Shown piece after piece: positions 13,801 through 29,200 of a stretch of 64,000 bases of DNA (position 1 is the stretch's first letter; the number at the start of each line of letters is the position of its first letter). The position numbers and the translations under genes are program-made. This stretch comes from Anoplolepis gracilipes (taxonomy: Eukaryota; Arthropoda; Insecta; Hymenoptera; Formicidae). The DNA lies in NCBI RefSeq assembly GCF_047496725.1, contig NC_132973.1:4687233-4751232 (forward strand). Reading direction: 5' to 3'. Under the pieces are notes generated by a model. It had not been told where the DNA came from, searched no databases, and worked only from the letters and a program-made list of their open reading frames with translations.

Positions 13801-15706
13801 AGAAATTCATAAATAATAGCTTAGTCAGAATGCGAAATAAAGAAAATCTCTGTAGATATTTATATTTTGCGGGGATAAAGGAACAATATCGCGGCATCGT
13901 CAACCGAATCGTCCGTCACGGTCCAAGCGTCACGACGCAAAATTTCGCGAGTGTTGATGAAAAAAAAATTTTTTTTTAGAGCAGAGGACAACGTATAGAG
14001 CGCGGGATAGAAATGCAATCTGCCAGGCGTACCGGCTCGCGCGGGGTGGAAAGCAAACGGCGAACCGTGAAAAACAGGAGGAAAACAAAGAGTAATCGAG
14101 AAGCGCGCCCCAGGGATGTGGGTTACGTTTAATTTGTTGCAGCGCGAAAAAACGCGGCGGAGAAAAAACATAGATAATTGGAAAGTCTTCTCGTTCTCGC
14201 GCGGGCGGGCCGGAGATGCAGCAACGAGACCCGGGCCCGTTTTCGATAAGGTTTTTTTCGTTTTCATCCCCCTTTTTCATTCCTCGTCCCTCATACCCTC
14301 ATCGAATTCTCTCGTTCGATCATTACGTTCGCATATTGAAAATTAAATCAATTTTCGGCCACGGCCCGGGGATTCGGAATCCCGGGAAATTTTTCCGCTT
14401 GTTTTCGACAAAATACCTAACTAATCTCTCCTCGCGACATTGAAGGGACAAATCTCGACCGTCACTTTGTTCAAGCTAGGAGAATTAATTCACCGACAAA
14501 TCTGTCACGGAAAAAATGAAACTCCTGTGAGCAATCGAGCGGCAGGTAACTTGCAATTCAAGGAATGCAAATTTTACGCATGATTATTAAAAGATCAGAT
14601 ATATAATACATGAACGGAATCATTTATTTTCATTGGAATTAATATCGCGTTAAAGGAGACACTTTTATGAATTTTTAAAATATAAAAAATCGAGAACGAG
14701 ATGATCACATTTTAATAAGATGTGATAAAAGATGATTATCGAAGAAACAGTTCACTTTAATTACACTTGCTGTATATCGTTGTGAGATACAAAATGTCAT
14801 TCCTCGAAAAATTTGCGGAGCAAAAATGTGAATCATAAATAAAGAAAGAGAGCAAATGGCAAACGAAGAGATGAGAGAGAGAAAAGATAAAAATACTTTT
14901 TAATAAAAGATAGAATTTTTAAAACCCCAAGTTCATGCATTCTCAAAGTCACGTAATTTGCAAGCATTATTTTTTTCCAATATGCATATATTTTTTTACA
15001 CCTATAGTAAAATCTATACAAACTAGTGATGGGCGATTTTTTAGAAAAAATCGATTTTTTAATCCATCTTGAATCGAAGTAACTGAGATCGATTTACTAA
15101 AAAAATCGGACCAAAAGAATCGATTTAAAAAATCAAAACTACATAACAAAAACTAAAAAGTCATTATTTTGTAAGATGGATTATATTTGCATAACTATAG
15201 TAAATTATGTTTTACTTTAAAATAATTTGATTTATAAAATTATTTGACATTAGTATCGGAGACACTCAAAAATATTTAAAAAACGAATAAAAATATTTTA
15301 AAACATTTTTTTTTTAAATATATTTATTCAATTTTTTATTCGTACGCAGATTGAAAAGCGCCACTTCTGGCACCACTAAACGTACGTATATCAAATCAAC
15401 AGATCGAAATTCGATTTTCTACAAAAAGAATCGAACAGAAAAGGATTGATTTAAGAAAATCGATTTTTCGAGGGGAAAGATCGATTTTCTGAAAATCGAA
15501 TCGAGATCGCCTATCACTAATACAAACATAATCCCGGACGCATTAATCATCTCTAAATAAATCAAGTATATCAATCAAATTCTCCAAGAGGGCGACAAGG
15601 GTGGCGGTATCTCGACAAGGGAGAAGGGAAAGATATTCCATAACGACGTGGAAAGGCGATGATCCGTAAGACGGAGCGGACAAAAGAGAAAGAGGCGAAG
15701 AAGAAG

Positions 15707-15762
<56 letters not shown>

Positions 15763-16269
15763 CTCGGAGAGAAGCGTGGAGTGAAAGGGGAGGGGAAAAG
15801 GGTGGAAGGGGCAAAAATTGAAGCGGCGCGCGGATTTACGCGGCGCGTTACCCTAATGAAAATCGCGAAGGATGAAGTTGCGCGCGCGTGGCAGCAGCGG
15901 CGGCGGCGACGGCGACGGCGACGGCGACGGCGGCAGCGGCGGCGGCGGCAGCGGCGGCGGCGGCGGCGGCGACGGCGGCGGCGGTGGCGGCGGCGGCGGC
16001 GGCGGCGGCGATGGTGGCAGCGACGACGAGAAGAGGTGGTAGGAGACACCCTCGGAATACACGAGGGTGGAATTAGAATATCAGAGATACGGCTGGCATA
16101 GAGCGCGGTGTGTACGTACTGTGCGCGACGCGCACACCAACATCCCATCGCCTTCGTTCGCGCGTCCTCTCTCAGGGCTTGCACGTATATAATACTTGTC
16201 GGTGGTTGACAAACCCTCGACATCAATTTCTCTCTCTGTCTCTATAATTCTCTCTCCCTCCGCCCGCGT

Positions 16270-16300
<31 letters not shown>

Positions 16301-17857
16301 ATTCTCGCTCTCCCTCTTCCCTCGACGAGTCTTGCCTCTCTCTTGCCCGCTATTTCTATCGCCCACCCTCTGCCAACTCCCCAACTACTCCTCCTGCTGC
16401 TACCCCCCTTCTCTATCTCTCTCTTCGTTTACTTTGGAGATATCGATTACCGGCTCAACTCCCAACCCCCATCAACCCCTCTGTCACCTCCGACCCCCCT
16501 TATCCATTCCCTCTGGCACCCCCGACTCCCTTCCACTCGGCCCAGCTTGCTGCTTGGTTGCTTGCACGGTGTCACATCGGTGTAGCAGTTTACAGAGACA
16601 GTATAGTTCGCGACAATTACGATCGAACGTACAGAAGGCAGTGGTGTAGGACTTCGAAATCCAAGGATGCGAATGTTACGACGACGCCGCCGACGTTGAT
16701 ATCAATTTGCAGAATCTTATGCTTGATTTTCCAGAGTAATTCTTAATTCGCGTGTTTTAACGCGATGTAAACAGAGAAGAGAGTTGACGTAAAACGAGCG
16801 CAATTTTCGCATGCAAAACACTGGCCGATCCTCTTTCACACTCGCGCAAATTCAAATTTGCATTTCTCGAGAATGCATTAAGCGCATATCCGAGCTATCT
16901 ATTGTATTATAAAATAATTTGTTCAAACTTTCTTCATAAATTAACAAACAGAAAGTTTCAAAAATTTTGACAAATGTTATAATCTGTAATTAAGAGATAA
17001 TAAAGTCAACATAAGGTCAAATTAATAACTTATTTTTGCTAAACGAATACAAATTATAAAGTAAAGTTCTAATAATTAGCAAAATATTACCAGCGTTAAA
17101 TGTCGTCATAATTTCAGTTTTACAATTTCAAGTTTAAATTTCGAATCTTTATATATAATCGCATTAAACGCAACGATTAGCTTTAGAAAATCGCCAAAGT
17201 TAAACTAGTTTTAATTTTCGATTTTTGCAATCGATCCTAGAACTTTGTAGAGCAGCCGAATAAACATTCGCCTCCGCTGAAATTTGCGTCTATTGAGCAT
17301 AACGAAGGTTATTGACCCTCCAATCCGAGCCGTTCGCTTTCGTATACCTCGAAAGCGATTTGCAGAAACGCATAATCGCCCGGTACCTGCGAGAGCGCAT
17401 TCTCGTGCAACGCTGAATTTGTATCGGGACAAAAGAGCGAGGGTTCTCCTTGATTTTTACTTTCATTTTTCAGTCCAGCCACCGTGTCTCTCCTCAGCTT
17501 GATTTGAATGCCGTGGAAGACGAGCAACGAGTCGTATGACATACTCGGAAATTTTTACGTAACTTTTCAAATGACGTTTACATGGTGATATTTTTATGGT
17601 AAAAAGTGTTTAAAAAAAAGTTACAAAGTTCACTTTGCAATTTCATATCGCGCTTTATACGCGAATTTTAAGAAAACATTTTATTGCAATCTGCGTGATT
17701 TCCTTTTAATATTTATTCATAAAAAAAAGCAGAGAAACGAAAATATATTATTTACAACATTTAATTCTCGAAGTCTGCGTCCAAATTTTCCTGTACAAGT
17801 AATATATGATCTGATAGAAAATGATTACTTTTATTTGAAATATTAAATAACGAATGT

Positions 17858-17924
<67 letters not shown>

Positions 17925-20900
17925 TATAGAAAATTATCTAAAAGATAATATCTCTTTCAAACATCAGTAAAAAAAAAAAGATAGAAGCGTGCTGTCATAA
18001 TTTCTGAACAAACCGTCTCAGTCCGAGAGATTTTTTTCAAGTTCAGATACCTCTCTCCACGAGTTACATAATTTTATATCCTTGTAAAGGGAGAAAATCT
18101 ATTAGGGTAATGATAATAATAACATCCAAGACTCGTCTCGGAACGAAGAAGATAAAAGCAACGCGAAACGGATACTCGCGGCGAATACTTTGGACCATGT
18201 TAGTACTGCACTTTAATATAGGTAAGTCCAAGTTAAGCTCCTTACCGATGACGATACGATTAGTACGGTTGGCTGGACTAATTGCCTTTGCTGATGGAAC
18301 TAAATCGAAGAGAACCCGGCAATATGAAACGAGAATAATATCGATCGTTTTTCCGTAACCGAAGAAAATGGCTCGCATTAATTTGCGCGCCCGCACAATT
18401 CTCGCTTTTATATAATATCCTGTTTCCTTCACATATGCATTATCGATAAATACCCTATTGTACTGTTGGCGTACATTCTCTCGCGTGTTGATACAAATGC
18501 AAGTCAAGAGAGAAAGAGAAAGAGAGAATGAGACTTCTCGAAGTTTTCCTTCATGAAGCGCACGCGAAGCTGATAATCGAATTTCGTTTTCATTTTTAAC
18601 GAATTCTGTACATTTTGCAGAGAAACAAGTCGGGTTAAAATTCGTGAAGTAATAATACTCTTTCGTTTGTCTTTAACCCTTTGAGTCACAGCGGGTCACC
18701 TAGAGACCCATCTTTTTTTCATAGTTTTTTATTGTTTTAATTACTTTTTTATCAACAAATACCGGATTTTTTGTTTCTACAGAATCTCTAGAACATCAAT
18801 AAGTGTAAAAAAAATATGAACAGTCATTAATTGTTAATTGCAAAAATACCATATATAAACAAACAGTTAAAATTAGTACTTTTTTACGAAAAAATGCATT
18901 TTCTACTAATCTATTATGATAATAAATACGGCAATTTTTTTATAATCTTAGTATACTCTAAAGTATTTTTCAGAATTTTTTTAGAATTTTCCACCGTGTT
19001 GTTTTTGTTAAATCCTCCTTTTTTTGATAAAAAATATATAAAAAACAATATTTTCTGTTCTAAATTGAAAGTAACAGTTGTATTTTTTTTTAAATTTTTT
19101 CTCTGAAGGTTTTTTTTAGATCGCAGAAGCTGAATCTAAAGGAAAAAAAATTTAATTTCCAAAATTTAATATAGGAATCCAATATGACGGAAGTAATATT
19201 TCGTCTGCCATATTGGGTCCGTCATCTTGAATTTTGAAAATCTGACAACGGATTCGCAATCAGCGATCCCAAAAACCCTTATATACCAAATTTTATAAAA
19301 TACTGACAATTAGAAAAATTCGTGACTCAACGGGTTAATATATAGTTTCTCACAATATTCTCTCTTTGTGTTAGATGTTTATTTATTGTATTATCACATT
19401 TTGCGCGAAAAGAATCATCAAATGCCGATAGACTAATACAAATATTTTCGGTTAGGAAACTAAATTGTTGTCCGAGTGCTATTGGATTTCGACCGCTCTC
19501 GACTCGCGAAAAAAAAAAAGCTCGACCTCGTAGAGAAGAAAGACACAAAAAGAAACTTACAAAGTGCCTTACCATAACGTAGTGCCTCTGCATCTCGGTC
19601 TTCTCGCTAGCCAACTTCTCGCACTCGAGTTTCAGTCTGTAAAACAAAAAGCAAAAACAATTGGATAGAATCGGTTTAGATAAATACTACAGGGAAATTT
19701 ATTTTTTAAAGGATAAAAACACATAATAATTATAAACAAAACGAATAACAAAGTCTGAGAAGAACAGATATACATATAATAAAATATAAAGAAAATTGCA
19801 TCGATTCATGCGAATCGATCTACAATCGCGATATCGCACAAAAAAATTCACTGCGATTGGAAAAATGAGGAAAAATGTGAATGCGGAAAATTGTTGTCTC
19901 GAATAATTGCAGAAGACTCGTAGAAACACAATGGAACAGATAGGAAAAAAAAAGCGAAAAAAAATGAAAAGAATAAAAGAAAATAAAAACGCGAGGCAAA
20001 AGGTAAGAAAGAGAAAGATAAAGAGAACATAAGCAAGGAAAGAGACAAAGATACTCACGAATGGTACTGCTGCTGGATAAAATTGAATTCCTCTTTGATC
20101 CTCTCGCAAGTGTCCGCCACCGTGAATTTCAGCCCGCCAGCAGCCCCGCCGCTACCGCCGCCACCCTGCAAGAAAAAGGGGAGAGGAAACGGATTCGATT
20201 AGTTATATGTATACACGACAATGAGAAAATGACGAAGAATACACGTGGGCGTTAAAACTGTACGCGAAACGCACTCGTGATACGAATAAAATCGTATTCG
20301 CCAACATAGCCTGGCCGTCACTTTGTGGTATTGTGCTTGATCTTTCTAACTTGAGGCCAAGAACCTAACCAGTCATCCACGTGCGCACCTTCCACTATTA
20401 AGGACGAACCGCACGAGGAAGAACTATATCAAAAGTATAATAAGAAATCTAATACATTTCGAAATTCAAGAATTTGACACATTGCACGAATACTTTTAAA
20501 ATATAAAATTAATAATTAATATGTAAGTTAAAATAAAAATTTGCCCTATAAAATTAAAATTATTATTTTCATGAATTTCTGTACAGTCACTATGAAAATG
20601 TTAGTTTGATATAATATTTACGATTTTAAAATTACATTATATTCTACAAGACAAATCTCTTTATTTTAACTCATTTGTATAGTGTTCCGCATTTCCAATA
20701 TTTATGCGCACAAGATTTTATTCTTCCTTTTTTTATCATTATTCCTTGAATTCTTTTTAATTCTTTTCCAAAAAAAAAAAAATCTACTCTCTTCTGCGAA
20801 GAGAATTTTCAATTCAATAGATCCATGCGGCATTCGTGGCTAATGGTTGGAAATATTTGCGGTAGATTGTTGGTCAAAAAGCGTGCAAGTTTCTCGTTTC

Positions 20901-21293
20901 GCCGAATACCTTTGGAAATACATTTAAGCTGCGCGAGGTGCTTAAAGTCGAAAATGACGAGGAACCAGCAGCGTCGAATGGCCTTCGGGCACGTAAGGCG
21001 CACGCAAACGCACGAGACCGAACCCAGAAATGCGAGCAGGGGGCAGCCAGGTATATAAAAGACGAAGCGTCTCGAGCGCGGGGGCGAAAGAGAAGGATGA
21101 AGAGAGGGCAGAGGCAAAGGCGCGGGCCTGAAGAGCCAAGGATGAAGGGCTGTGAAGGCGTCCTTAATGAGACCCATTCCACCAGATACCACGAGATTTG
21201 TTCGAGTCCACCACTACGGACTTCCTCTACAGAGAGGAAACCTCGGGTATATGAGCACGTATACATATATATACATATATGTGTGTGTGCGCG

Positions 21294-21337
<44 letters not shown>

Positions 21338-21722
21338 CGCGCACACATACCAATGACAGTCGGCGTGCCGACTGAAATTACGGTGGAAAGGATCGGCGCT
21401 TTCCGATGACAGTAATGATTACGTTGCGGTGAAAGGGCGTCAATCGAATTTCGAAAGGACGCGCGTCTCTTAAAAGCGAACCAGCTGAATACTGTCATTA
21501 CATCGATTCGTGCTTGTGTGGATTTTCAAACACAGAAATTAGCCGCGCGGTAAAAGTAAACTCTATAGAAAAAAGAGTTGCAATCCCGATGGCGACATTA
21601 ATGATCTCTCGTTCTTGCGATGTGACCGTCGCCGATGCGAAGAATTTTTTCACCTCGTTTTACGATGAATCGATCGAGACGACCAGGGCGGCCAAGAGAA
21701 AGAGAGAGAGAGAGAGAGAGAC

Positions 21723-21778
<56 letters not shown>

Positions 21779-22039
21779 TCACGTCGCGTTCAAAAATTCC
21801 GATTTTTTTTCGACAGATAGATCCCGCGATCCCGCGCGCTGAATGATTTGGCCACTTGTTGAATGCGAAACGGGGAGTGGCTGTCGGTGGTAAAATGGTT
21901 TGGGAGAGAGCACGGCGGTGTGGGCCTCACTTGTTGCAATCATCAAACGGAAAAGTCATCGAACAGGTTGTTGCGCCGTGGCCGCGGCCAGCGACAAATT
22001 CGTTTTCATCGAAACCCTCCCTTTCCCTCGCGCTCTCTT

Positions 22040-22135
<96 letters not shown>

Positions 22136-22505
22136 AACAGCAACGAGTACGGCGATCCATCGGTTAAAATTAACGTACTATACCTCTGCGATTTGACCAG
22201 ACACCAACACTCATTCCCGCGCAAATATTCCCATCGCGAAATGTTTCGATCGCGAAATTGGCTGCGACTCCAAAAATTTTTCGATAAAAACTGCAGTCCA
22301 TTAAACTTGTCTCGATTAAGTTTTTTTCGCGATAAATGAACGCTGTAAGTAAACTTGCAAGATAATAAAATAAAAAAAGAAACCCATTAGGTATTCTGTT
22401 TATTATAACTGTTGAATATTTCATTTATTATTCAATTCACATTTAGTTTATTCCAGTTTAATTATTTTTATTTTAATATAGATAATATAAACAACAACAA
22501 CAAAA

Positions 22506-22543
<38 letters not shown>

Positions 22544-24043
22544 TACAATTTTCCCTAAGCGAAAATGTCGAAAGGGATCATTTTTTTAGGAACTTTTAAT
22601 TTTTTCTATTACACATCTTTATAACTAAGTCTTAAATTAAAATTTTATTAAAATAAACTCCATCCGAAATTAACTGAAAAATATAATTATGTTAATCTTC
22701 TAATTCCACAAGTTTAGTTTGCGAAAAACTCTTTTTCTCAATCGCTTATAATTCGAAAATTATTGATGCTTCAATATTTTCGCTGAGGAAAAATCGTCTT
22801 CAAATAAGCCAGGGAATCCGCCTACATAATATGTGGTAATTACGATACACTCTGTATATATATCGTACAAAGAGATTTGAAACTAATAAAGGATCGATTA
22901 TCGTCGTACAGTAGCTCACATCTGACGTAAATGTCGGTTTATAGGTACTTGGAAATTTAAATAGCATACTTCAAAATTAGAAAGGTATATATACTCTGGA
23001 GTCATTATTCTGATAACACTTATTTATGCGATCGCGGTGAGTAAAATTGCCACTATTATTTTAGTGGTATGAAAATGCAAACAGCTTTGATCGAAATGGC
23101 GTAAAACGTACAAATCTTCCTTTATGCTTAAATTGTTCTAATTTTTATTATAATATTACAAATAAAATATTACTCGCGTTGCTCATGAGAATTAAAATTA
23201 TATAAAATCCCAATATTAATACTAGTAAAATTCCACGGATATAATAAACATTTCCACTATCCTAATGCATGAATATACCTATTAACATCATAGTAATGTA
23301 AGCAGCACTTCTACCTCTGGCCAGGGTCACCACGTGTCTTCCATGTTAGGACGCGCGTGTTATTAAGGAACGAAGAGACAAAAGTCCTCCTCCATATTCC
23401 CGACCGCAAAACTGCGCCACGACGGTGTTGTGCGTGTCTTTTGTGCTCGTCTCTTGTCCGAAAGAGGTTCCCCCCTTTTTCTTTCACCACGGCGAGTATA
23501 TACACGCGGATAGTATCGAAAAACCGGCTGGTTCACTTTGTTGCCAGGAGATAATGGCCGTGCGAATCGTAAATAAGGTAATAGGTCTTTGGAGGGCAAG
23601 CCCTCCCCTCCCCCTCTCTGCTTCTGCCCCCTCTCGTGCGTCGGTACGGGACCCAAAGATCGGATGACGTAAGCAGGATGCCTCTTAAGGCGTCCTGCGC
23701 GCTTCCACGAGAGAAACCAACACGCATCGGATATAAATCCTTCTCCCCCTCCTGATCATCAATAGTTGTAAATACATCGAAAACAAGGGCGCGATTCTTA
23801 AATAAATCTTTTTTTATATTGTGTTGTGTCGTATTGTTTACTTTAATGTTTTGTAATCGTAATATATATATCGCTTCGCTCAAGAGATATTTCGAAAAAG
23901 AAATGATATAAATATATACAATTAATTACAAAAAATCTGATAACATGTGTGCGTGTAAATTTATATGATCAGATGAAATTACATGTTTTTTATCAGATCT
24001 TTTCATATAATTAATTATATACATTTACATCTAACTATATTAC

Positions 24044-24078
<35 letters not shown>

Positions 24079-26118
24079 GAAAAATTTCTTTTACTTTGTT
24101 ACAATTATTTTTGACATCTACATCGTGACGTTTCGGAATACCTGTCTCTTTACCAAATTATTTAAAATTTACTTTTTATCACATATAAAGCTTTTATGCA
24201 TCATTTATTCTTTTTTTTTCTTATACTTATGTTATTTTGATATTTCATTCTACAATTATTTGCAAATTATTTCTACAAATTTGGGTAACTATCATTATAG
24301 ACAGATATTATATCTAGCAAAGAAATATGGGTAAATGTTCGCTTTAACTTATACTTTACGGATTATATATTTTCATTTTCATATATATCATAGAAAGTAC
24401 GTTTACAAACATTTACCGAAACACAGACATTCGAGTTCTCGTAGTATAGGGTTCTTCTTGCATAGATCAAACCTTATGCAGCTCAGGCGCCGGGTTCGCT
24501 GACGCAGCTGCAGTTGAATAAACATCGGCGGGGCCAATGTGACGCGCGCGTGCATCGAACAACGAGCGGATGAAGGAAACTCATGCACGAGGAGTGATGA
24601 CGCGTATGTGCAAATAATAAGAGAGCGAGCATCATCATCAGGAACGTGCGAATGCGCGCGAATCTGCCGATTACGCGCATGAACGGCCATTAAAAGCGGT
24701 GGGGAAGGAGAAGGAGCAGCGAGAGGGAAGGAGAAGGATGAGCGAAAAGTAATCGTTCGTTATGGCGCAAAAAATGGATACACAATATCCGCGAGCGAAG
24801 GTGGAAGAAAAAAACGAGAGGAGATAATTATTTGGCGAAACGAGCGCGGTTTGTGCATGTCCTACTAACGGCAAACAAGTTTTTCGCGACGAGAAGAAAG
24901 AGAACCTTTACGAGACAGCGGTGTAATTATTTCATACATTCCGTGCCGCTGTCATAACGTAATTAAGTCTCGATTGGTCGACTAAAAAAAAATCATGTCT
25001 AGAATGAAATCGCGTATCAAATGTAATTAGAAGACACTGCACAAAGAACGGTGAAGGTTCTCGTACATTACCTCTAATGTCAGATGCGAACCAACCTAGA
25101 CTAACTGTAAATAAGATTGACAAAATTCCACATTTTTTTTTGGATAAAATTCATGCCAGTGATAAAACTTGATATTTTCCGAAAAAAAAAGACAAAAACT
25201 ATGGTTCTTTCTATTAAAAATTTTTAAATAAAAAATCTTTTTCGCTAATATTCGTCAATTGAAAAAGTGTTTCTTAATTTAATAAATTTCCCTTCAAGCT
25301 TTATCCAAAATAAAATCCGTAATAGATTAGAAATCGATGTAGCAAATAAATAAATTAGCGATTTAGAAAATATTGAATGGTAAATGGAAACTAGATCTAT
25401 ATTGGTAAAAATTGTTAATTGTGTTATTATTATTTTTCTTATTAAATCAAAAATTAATATAAAACTTAGAAACATTTATATCGCCAAAGTTTTTGTTTCA
25501 AAAATTTCACATATTAATTTAAATTAAATAAAGATCTTATTATATTATATTGATTTTATTTTTCTTAATTAATACTGATTAATAAAATTTATTAATTGAA
25601 GCAAAAATATCGTTTTGCATCGATTTATATTAAATCTATTTTATGTTAATATTAGTTATTCGTATAGTTTTTGCTAGTTTATTCCATTAGATAGTAAGTC
25701 CAGGACAGTAAAAGTTAAAATTAATCAGTTTTTTCACTGGAAAACGTTTCCGGAACACTTTTCCGACCATCCCTCTTTGACTTGGACTGTAAGCCTAGAC
25801 TATAAGACAATCGGTTGAAAAAGCACAGCTAGTTCTTTAATTCTATTTTAATAGATTAAAAATCTCAAGCAAACTTATTAACTCTGGAGTTATAGGAGAA
25901 TAGATAATCGTTATTCTATGAAGCGTAGAGTCGTAGCTAATCACGCTCGCCCGAAGCGACTAGGCGTTCGATATTATTGCCAGTGTGTGTCGACGGCATT
26001 CATTTCATTAATCATCATTATTAATTAATAGAATCACGATCCTCTTGCAAACGCGCGATTCTGCGCGCATCGTAGAACTAACCGGATTGCATGAGATTCG
26101 CAAAGAGAAACAGAAAGG

Positions 26119-26203
<85 letters not shown>

Positions 26204-29200
26204 GCTTAGAATATCTCGATAGTATATTGATGCGCTTTGTTATAATAACACTGATATTGATATTTTAGTATCATCACACTTTAGCTAAATATTTATATTT
26301 TAAAAGACTAAACAAAAAAATCAAGGAATTTTTATTTATGTTAAATAAAAAATATTTTTAAAATACATATTAATCTTTGTAGGTCATGCCTTTTTGTTGC
26401 TCTGTTCCTGCTCATATATGGATCACAATGTCTTATTGTTAAAATCTATAAAAATTTATATATATATATATATATATTTCTGAACATCCGTGGAAAAAAT
26501 GATCATGTACAACAATAATTAAAAAAGAAATTTCAATCATTTTTTATTGGTTAAGATTTTTGAGAAATCCTATTGTTAAAATATCGATAGAATCAAAATA
26601 ATCCATATGTAACTTTTAAGAGTTAATTATTTCCATTACCTCGTAAAATATATATATATATATATTATGATATTGCAAATATTTTGGTATTGCAAAAATT
26701 TTATTCTTGATTTTATATGTATATATAATAACGAAAATGCACGGTATCGCGCTAAATTTGTCAAATATTAATCAGAATTACATCAATATTCGTGATGTAA
26801 GCGCAAAAGAGTTAAATTATTTCTATTTGAGTTTAAACGTTCCAAATATTTTTCAATGTGATCACAAAAATTACTGCATTCCAATAAATTGATAAATCGA
26901 TGTAGGCATCAAAATAATCACGTATTCGTCCGGTGAATTTTGATAATATCCGTTTAGGATAGGCACGTTAGAGATTTCGGAGCGCGTTTAAGAGCATATG
27001 TGTGCTCGATCAATGTCAATGCGTTAGCGAGAACACTAACAAATGTCCTTCGCCATCAGTAGGGGAGAGCAGAAAACGGGACGAGCGCATACACACTGAG
27101 AGATGAACTAACAGAAGGGACACGCGCGACACACAGGGCGCAAAGAGCACGTGGTAAAATTCTTGGTGCGCGCAAAAGCGTGCGCTTTGAATAGATTCCG
27201 ATTTTATGTTAAGGGTCAACAGAACCGACGAGAAAATTCCAGCGTCATTGTCATCAACATTGAGAAATGAATTCACATTCATGAATCTTTTTTTAATATA
27301 TTCTTTATAAAAATTGAAAGGTTTCTAAAGAGCCGGATTTTGCAACTTTTAAAAATTTATAATAAATTGAATTCGAATTCAGGGAACAGCTACACTTGAT
27401 TTGCGGTAGCTTGCGGTTAGCAGCATATTTTTGAAAATTTTATTTCGACCTTTTTTCCCCCAAAAAATCGCTCTCTAGAAACCTGCAGATGATGTTGCTG
27501 GTTAAGAATACCATAATTTTATTGCGATTTCTCTATATTTTAGCCGTAATATGTAAAATACGAATCTGTAATTCGCAGCCGGCCGATAGAAGTCTCCTTA
27601 GTGTCTTCTGTCGACCCTTAAGATAATGAGCAGCAACCCAGCAACCAAAGAAGAATCAACGTGAGAAAGAGAAAGAATTCGCCCCCTGTAATATTCTTCC
27701 CTGATATCGGTGAGATTCTTAATCGATACAATCGAATACTCGCGCTAATTGAATTGATTATTATTAGCGAAAAGAAAAGAAAAATACTGGATATTTCCTA
27801 GCACTGATATTTTGTAACACAGTGTTATATTGCTCGACACAATAAAATCCTAAGTGTTAATTTTTCACTATTTTCAAACATTGCAATAATATACCTACTA
27901 TAAATATATTTTAAATAAGCTAAATTTTACAAGTTTACATTATTAAAAGTCATAATTCTCTTCTATATTTTTTATTACTGCAATGATTATACACATTTAT
28001 ACATTTTTTTAAATATTTTTTCTTTGTTTTATCTAAAAAATATATATAAACATTTGAAGCTACAGCTGCAATATTTGTAATATTGATTATACTGACTACT
28101 GGAAATATATCAATGCATTGAAAATGTATGATTTAAAAATTTGATTAGAAGTAGAGATATCGTGGGTCATATGCGCGAAACAATTTTTGTATATAATTAA
28201 TCCCATTTATAGTCCCCATTTAGATTTATCTTTAAAGATAAAATCTATAATACAGATACTAAAGTCTTACATTCAAAACGTTTTTATTGATACGCGCATT
28301 TAGTATATAGTTCACATTATTACTTACACCATAGAATTTCAGAAATAAAAACTTGCATTTTTATCGATAAAAGCGCGTTCTGAATATAGGCCTAAATATT
28401 TAAAATAATTACAAAAAATATAAGTTTAATTAAATTTTTTAATTTGATTAGAGAAAAGTCAATTCGGAATATTGTGATCAAAGAATCTATTACTTAATTT
28501 GTCTTCTTTGATCGAAGGAATATTTAATAATTCTGGGACACCCCCCTCGTGTAACATGATTTCGCTTCTCATTCCATCGCATAAAACCTTTCATGTCGCA
28601 ACAATGGACCAGCGCACGTTGGGCATTACAGGTTTTATATGTGTGTATTGGTATGAGTACATATACATATCAGGGGTTATATAAAAACATTTTCTTTCGA
28701 TGTGCAATGACAAAAAAAGGAAAAAATTAAGACAATCTCCATTTGCGCTTCAGACGCTTCGTAGCACGTGACCTACGTGAAAGATGTGTCATTTTCGATG
28801 CCGTGTATGCATGTGCGCATTTCAAATACACGTGCCATTGTATGACACAATGGACGTCACCCTTGGAGTTTTTGCTTCTTCCTCCTTAATCTGCGCACCG
28901 CTAAAACAAGACTCTGCGAAAGAGCATTTGTCAGCGCTCGAATAAAGAGAGAAGAGAGAAAAGGAAAAGAAAGAGAGAGAGAGAGAGAGAAAGGACGAGG
29001 AAGAAAGGAAGGATGTATAACAGGGGGATAGAAATTGGTGCCAAAAGTCGCGGCTTTCTTAGAAAATCCTCGACGATCCCGGGGCTTCCATCGTCTTCTC
29101 GATGGAAGAGAATGTCGTCAGTTAAATAATTCATGAGCTTTCGTGGCGAGATGAATTCCAACGAAATATTTGGTAACACAATACACAGAATATTTATAAG

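Larger units (their letters stand above)
9409..19572. other. groucho intron 3
   Basis: 10.2 kb. It holds a TTAA foldback (9667-10370), (TC)n runs, a MITE (11433-11876), a long-TIR element (12706-13614), an unexplained GC-richer stretch (13860-14460), a hAT-like MITE (15024-15519), a GGC-rich trinucleotide region (15891-16028), a (GA)n run (17858-17924) and a TTAA MITE (18673-19338). No coding exon seen. Confidence 0.8.

Noticed and set aside
13860..14280. Two overlapping minus-strand ORFs of 116-135 codons
   Set aside because: Intronic, no recognised family, no splice logic, and a similar frame is open on the other strand.
15543..16226. 227-codon minus-strand ORF rich in Arg and Ser/Leu
   Set aside because: Composed of the GGC-rich trinucleotide region and an (AG)n run inside gro intron 3.
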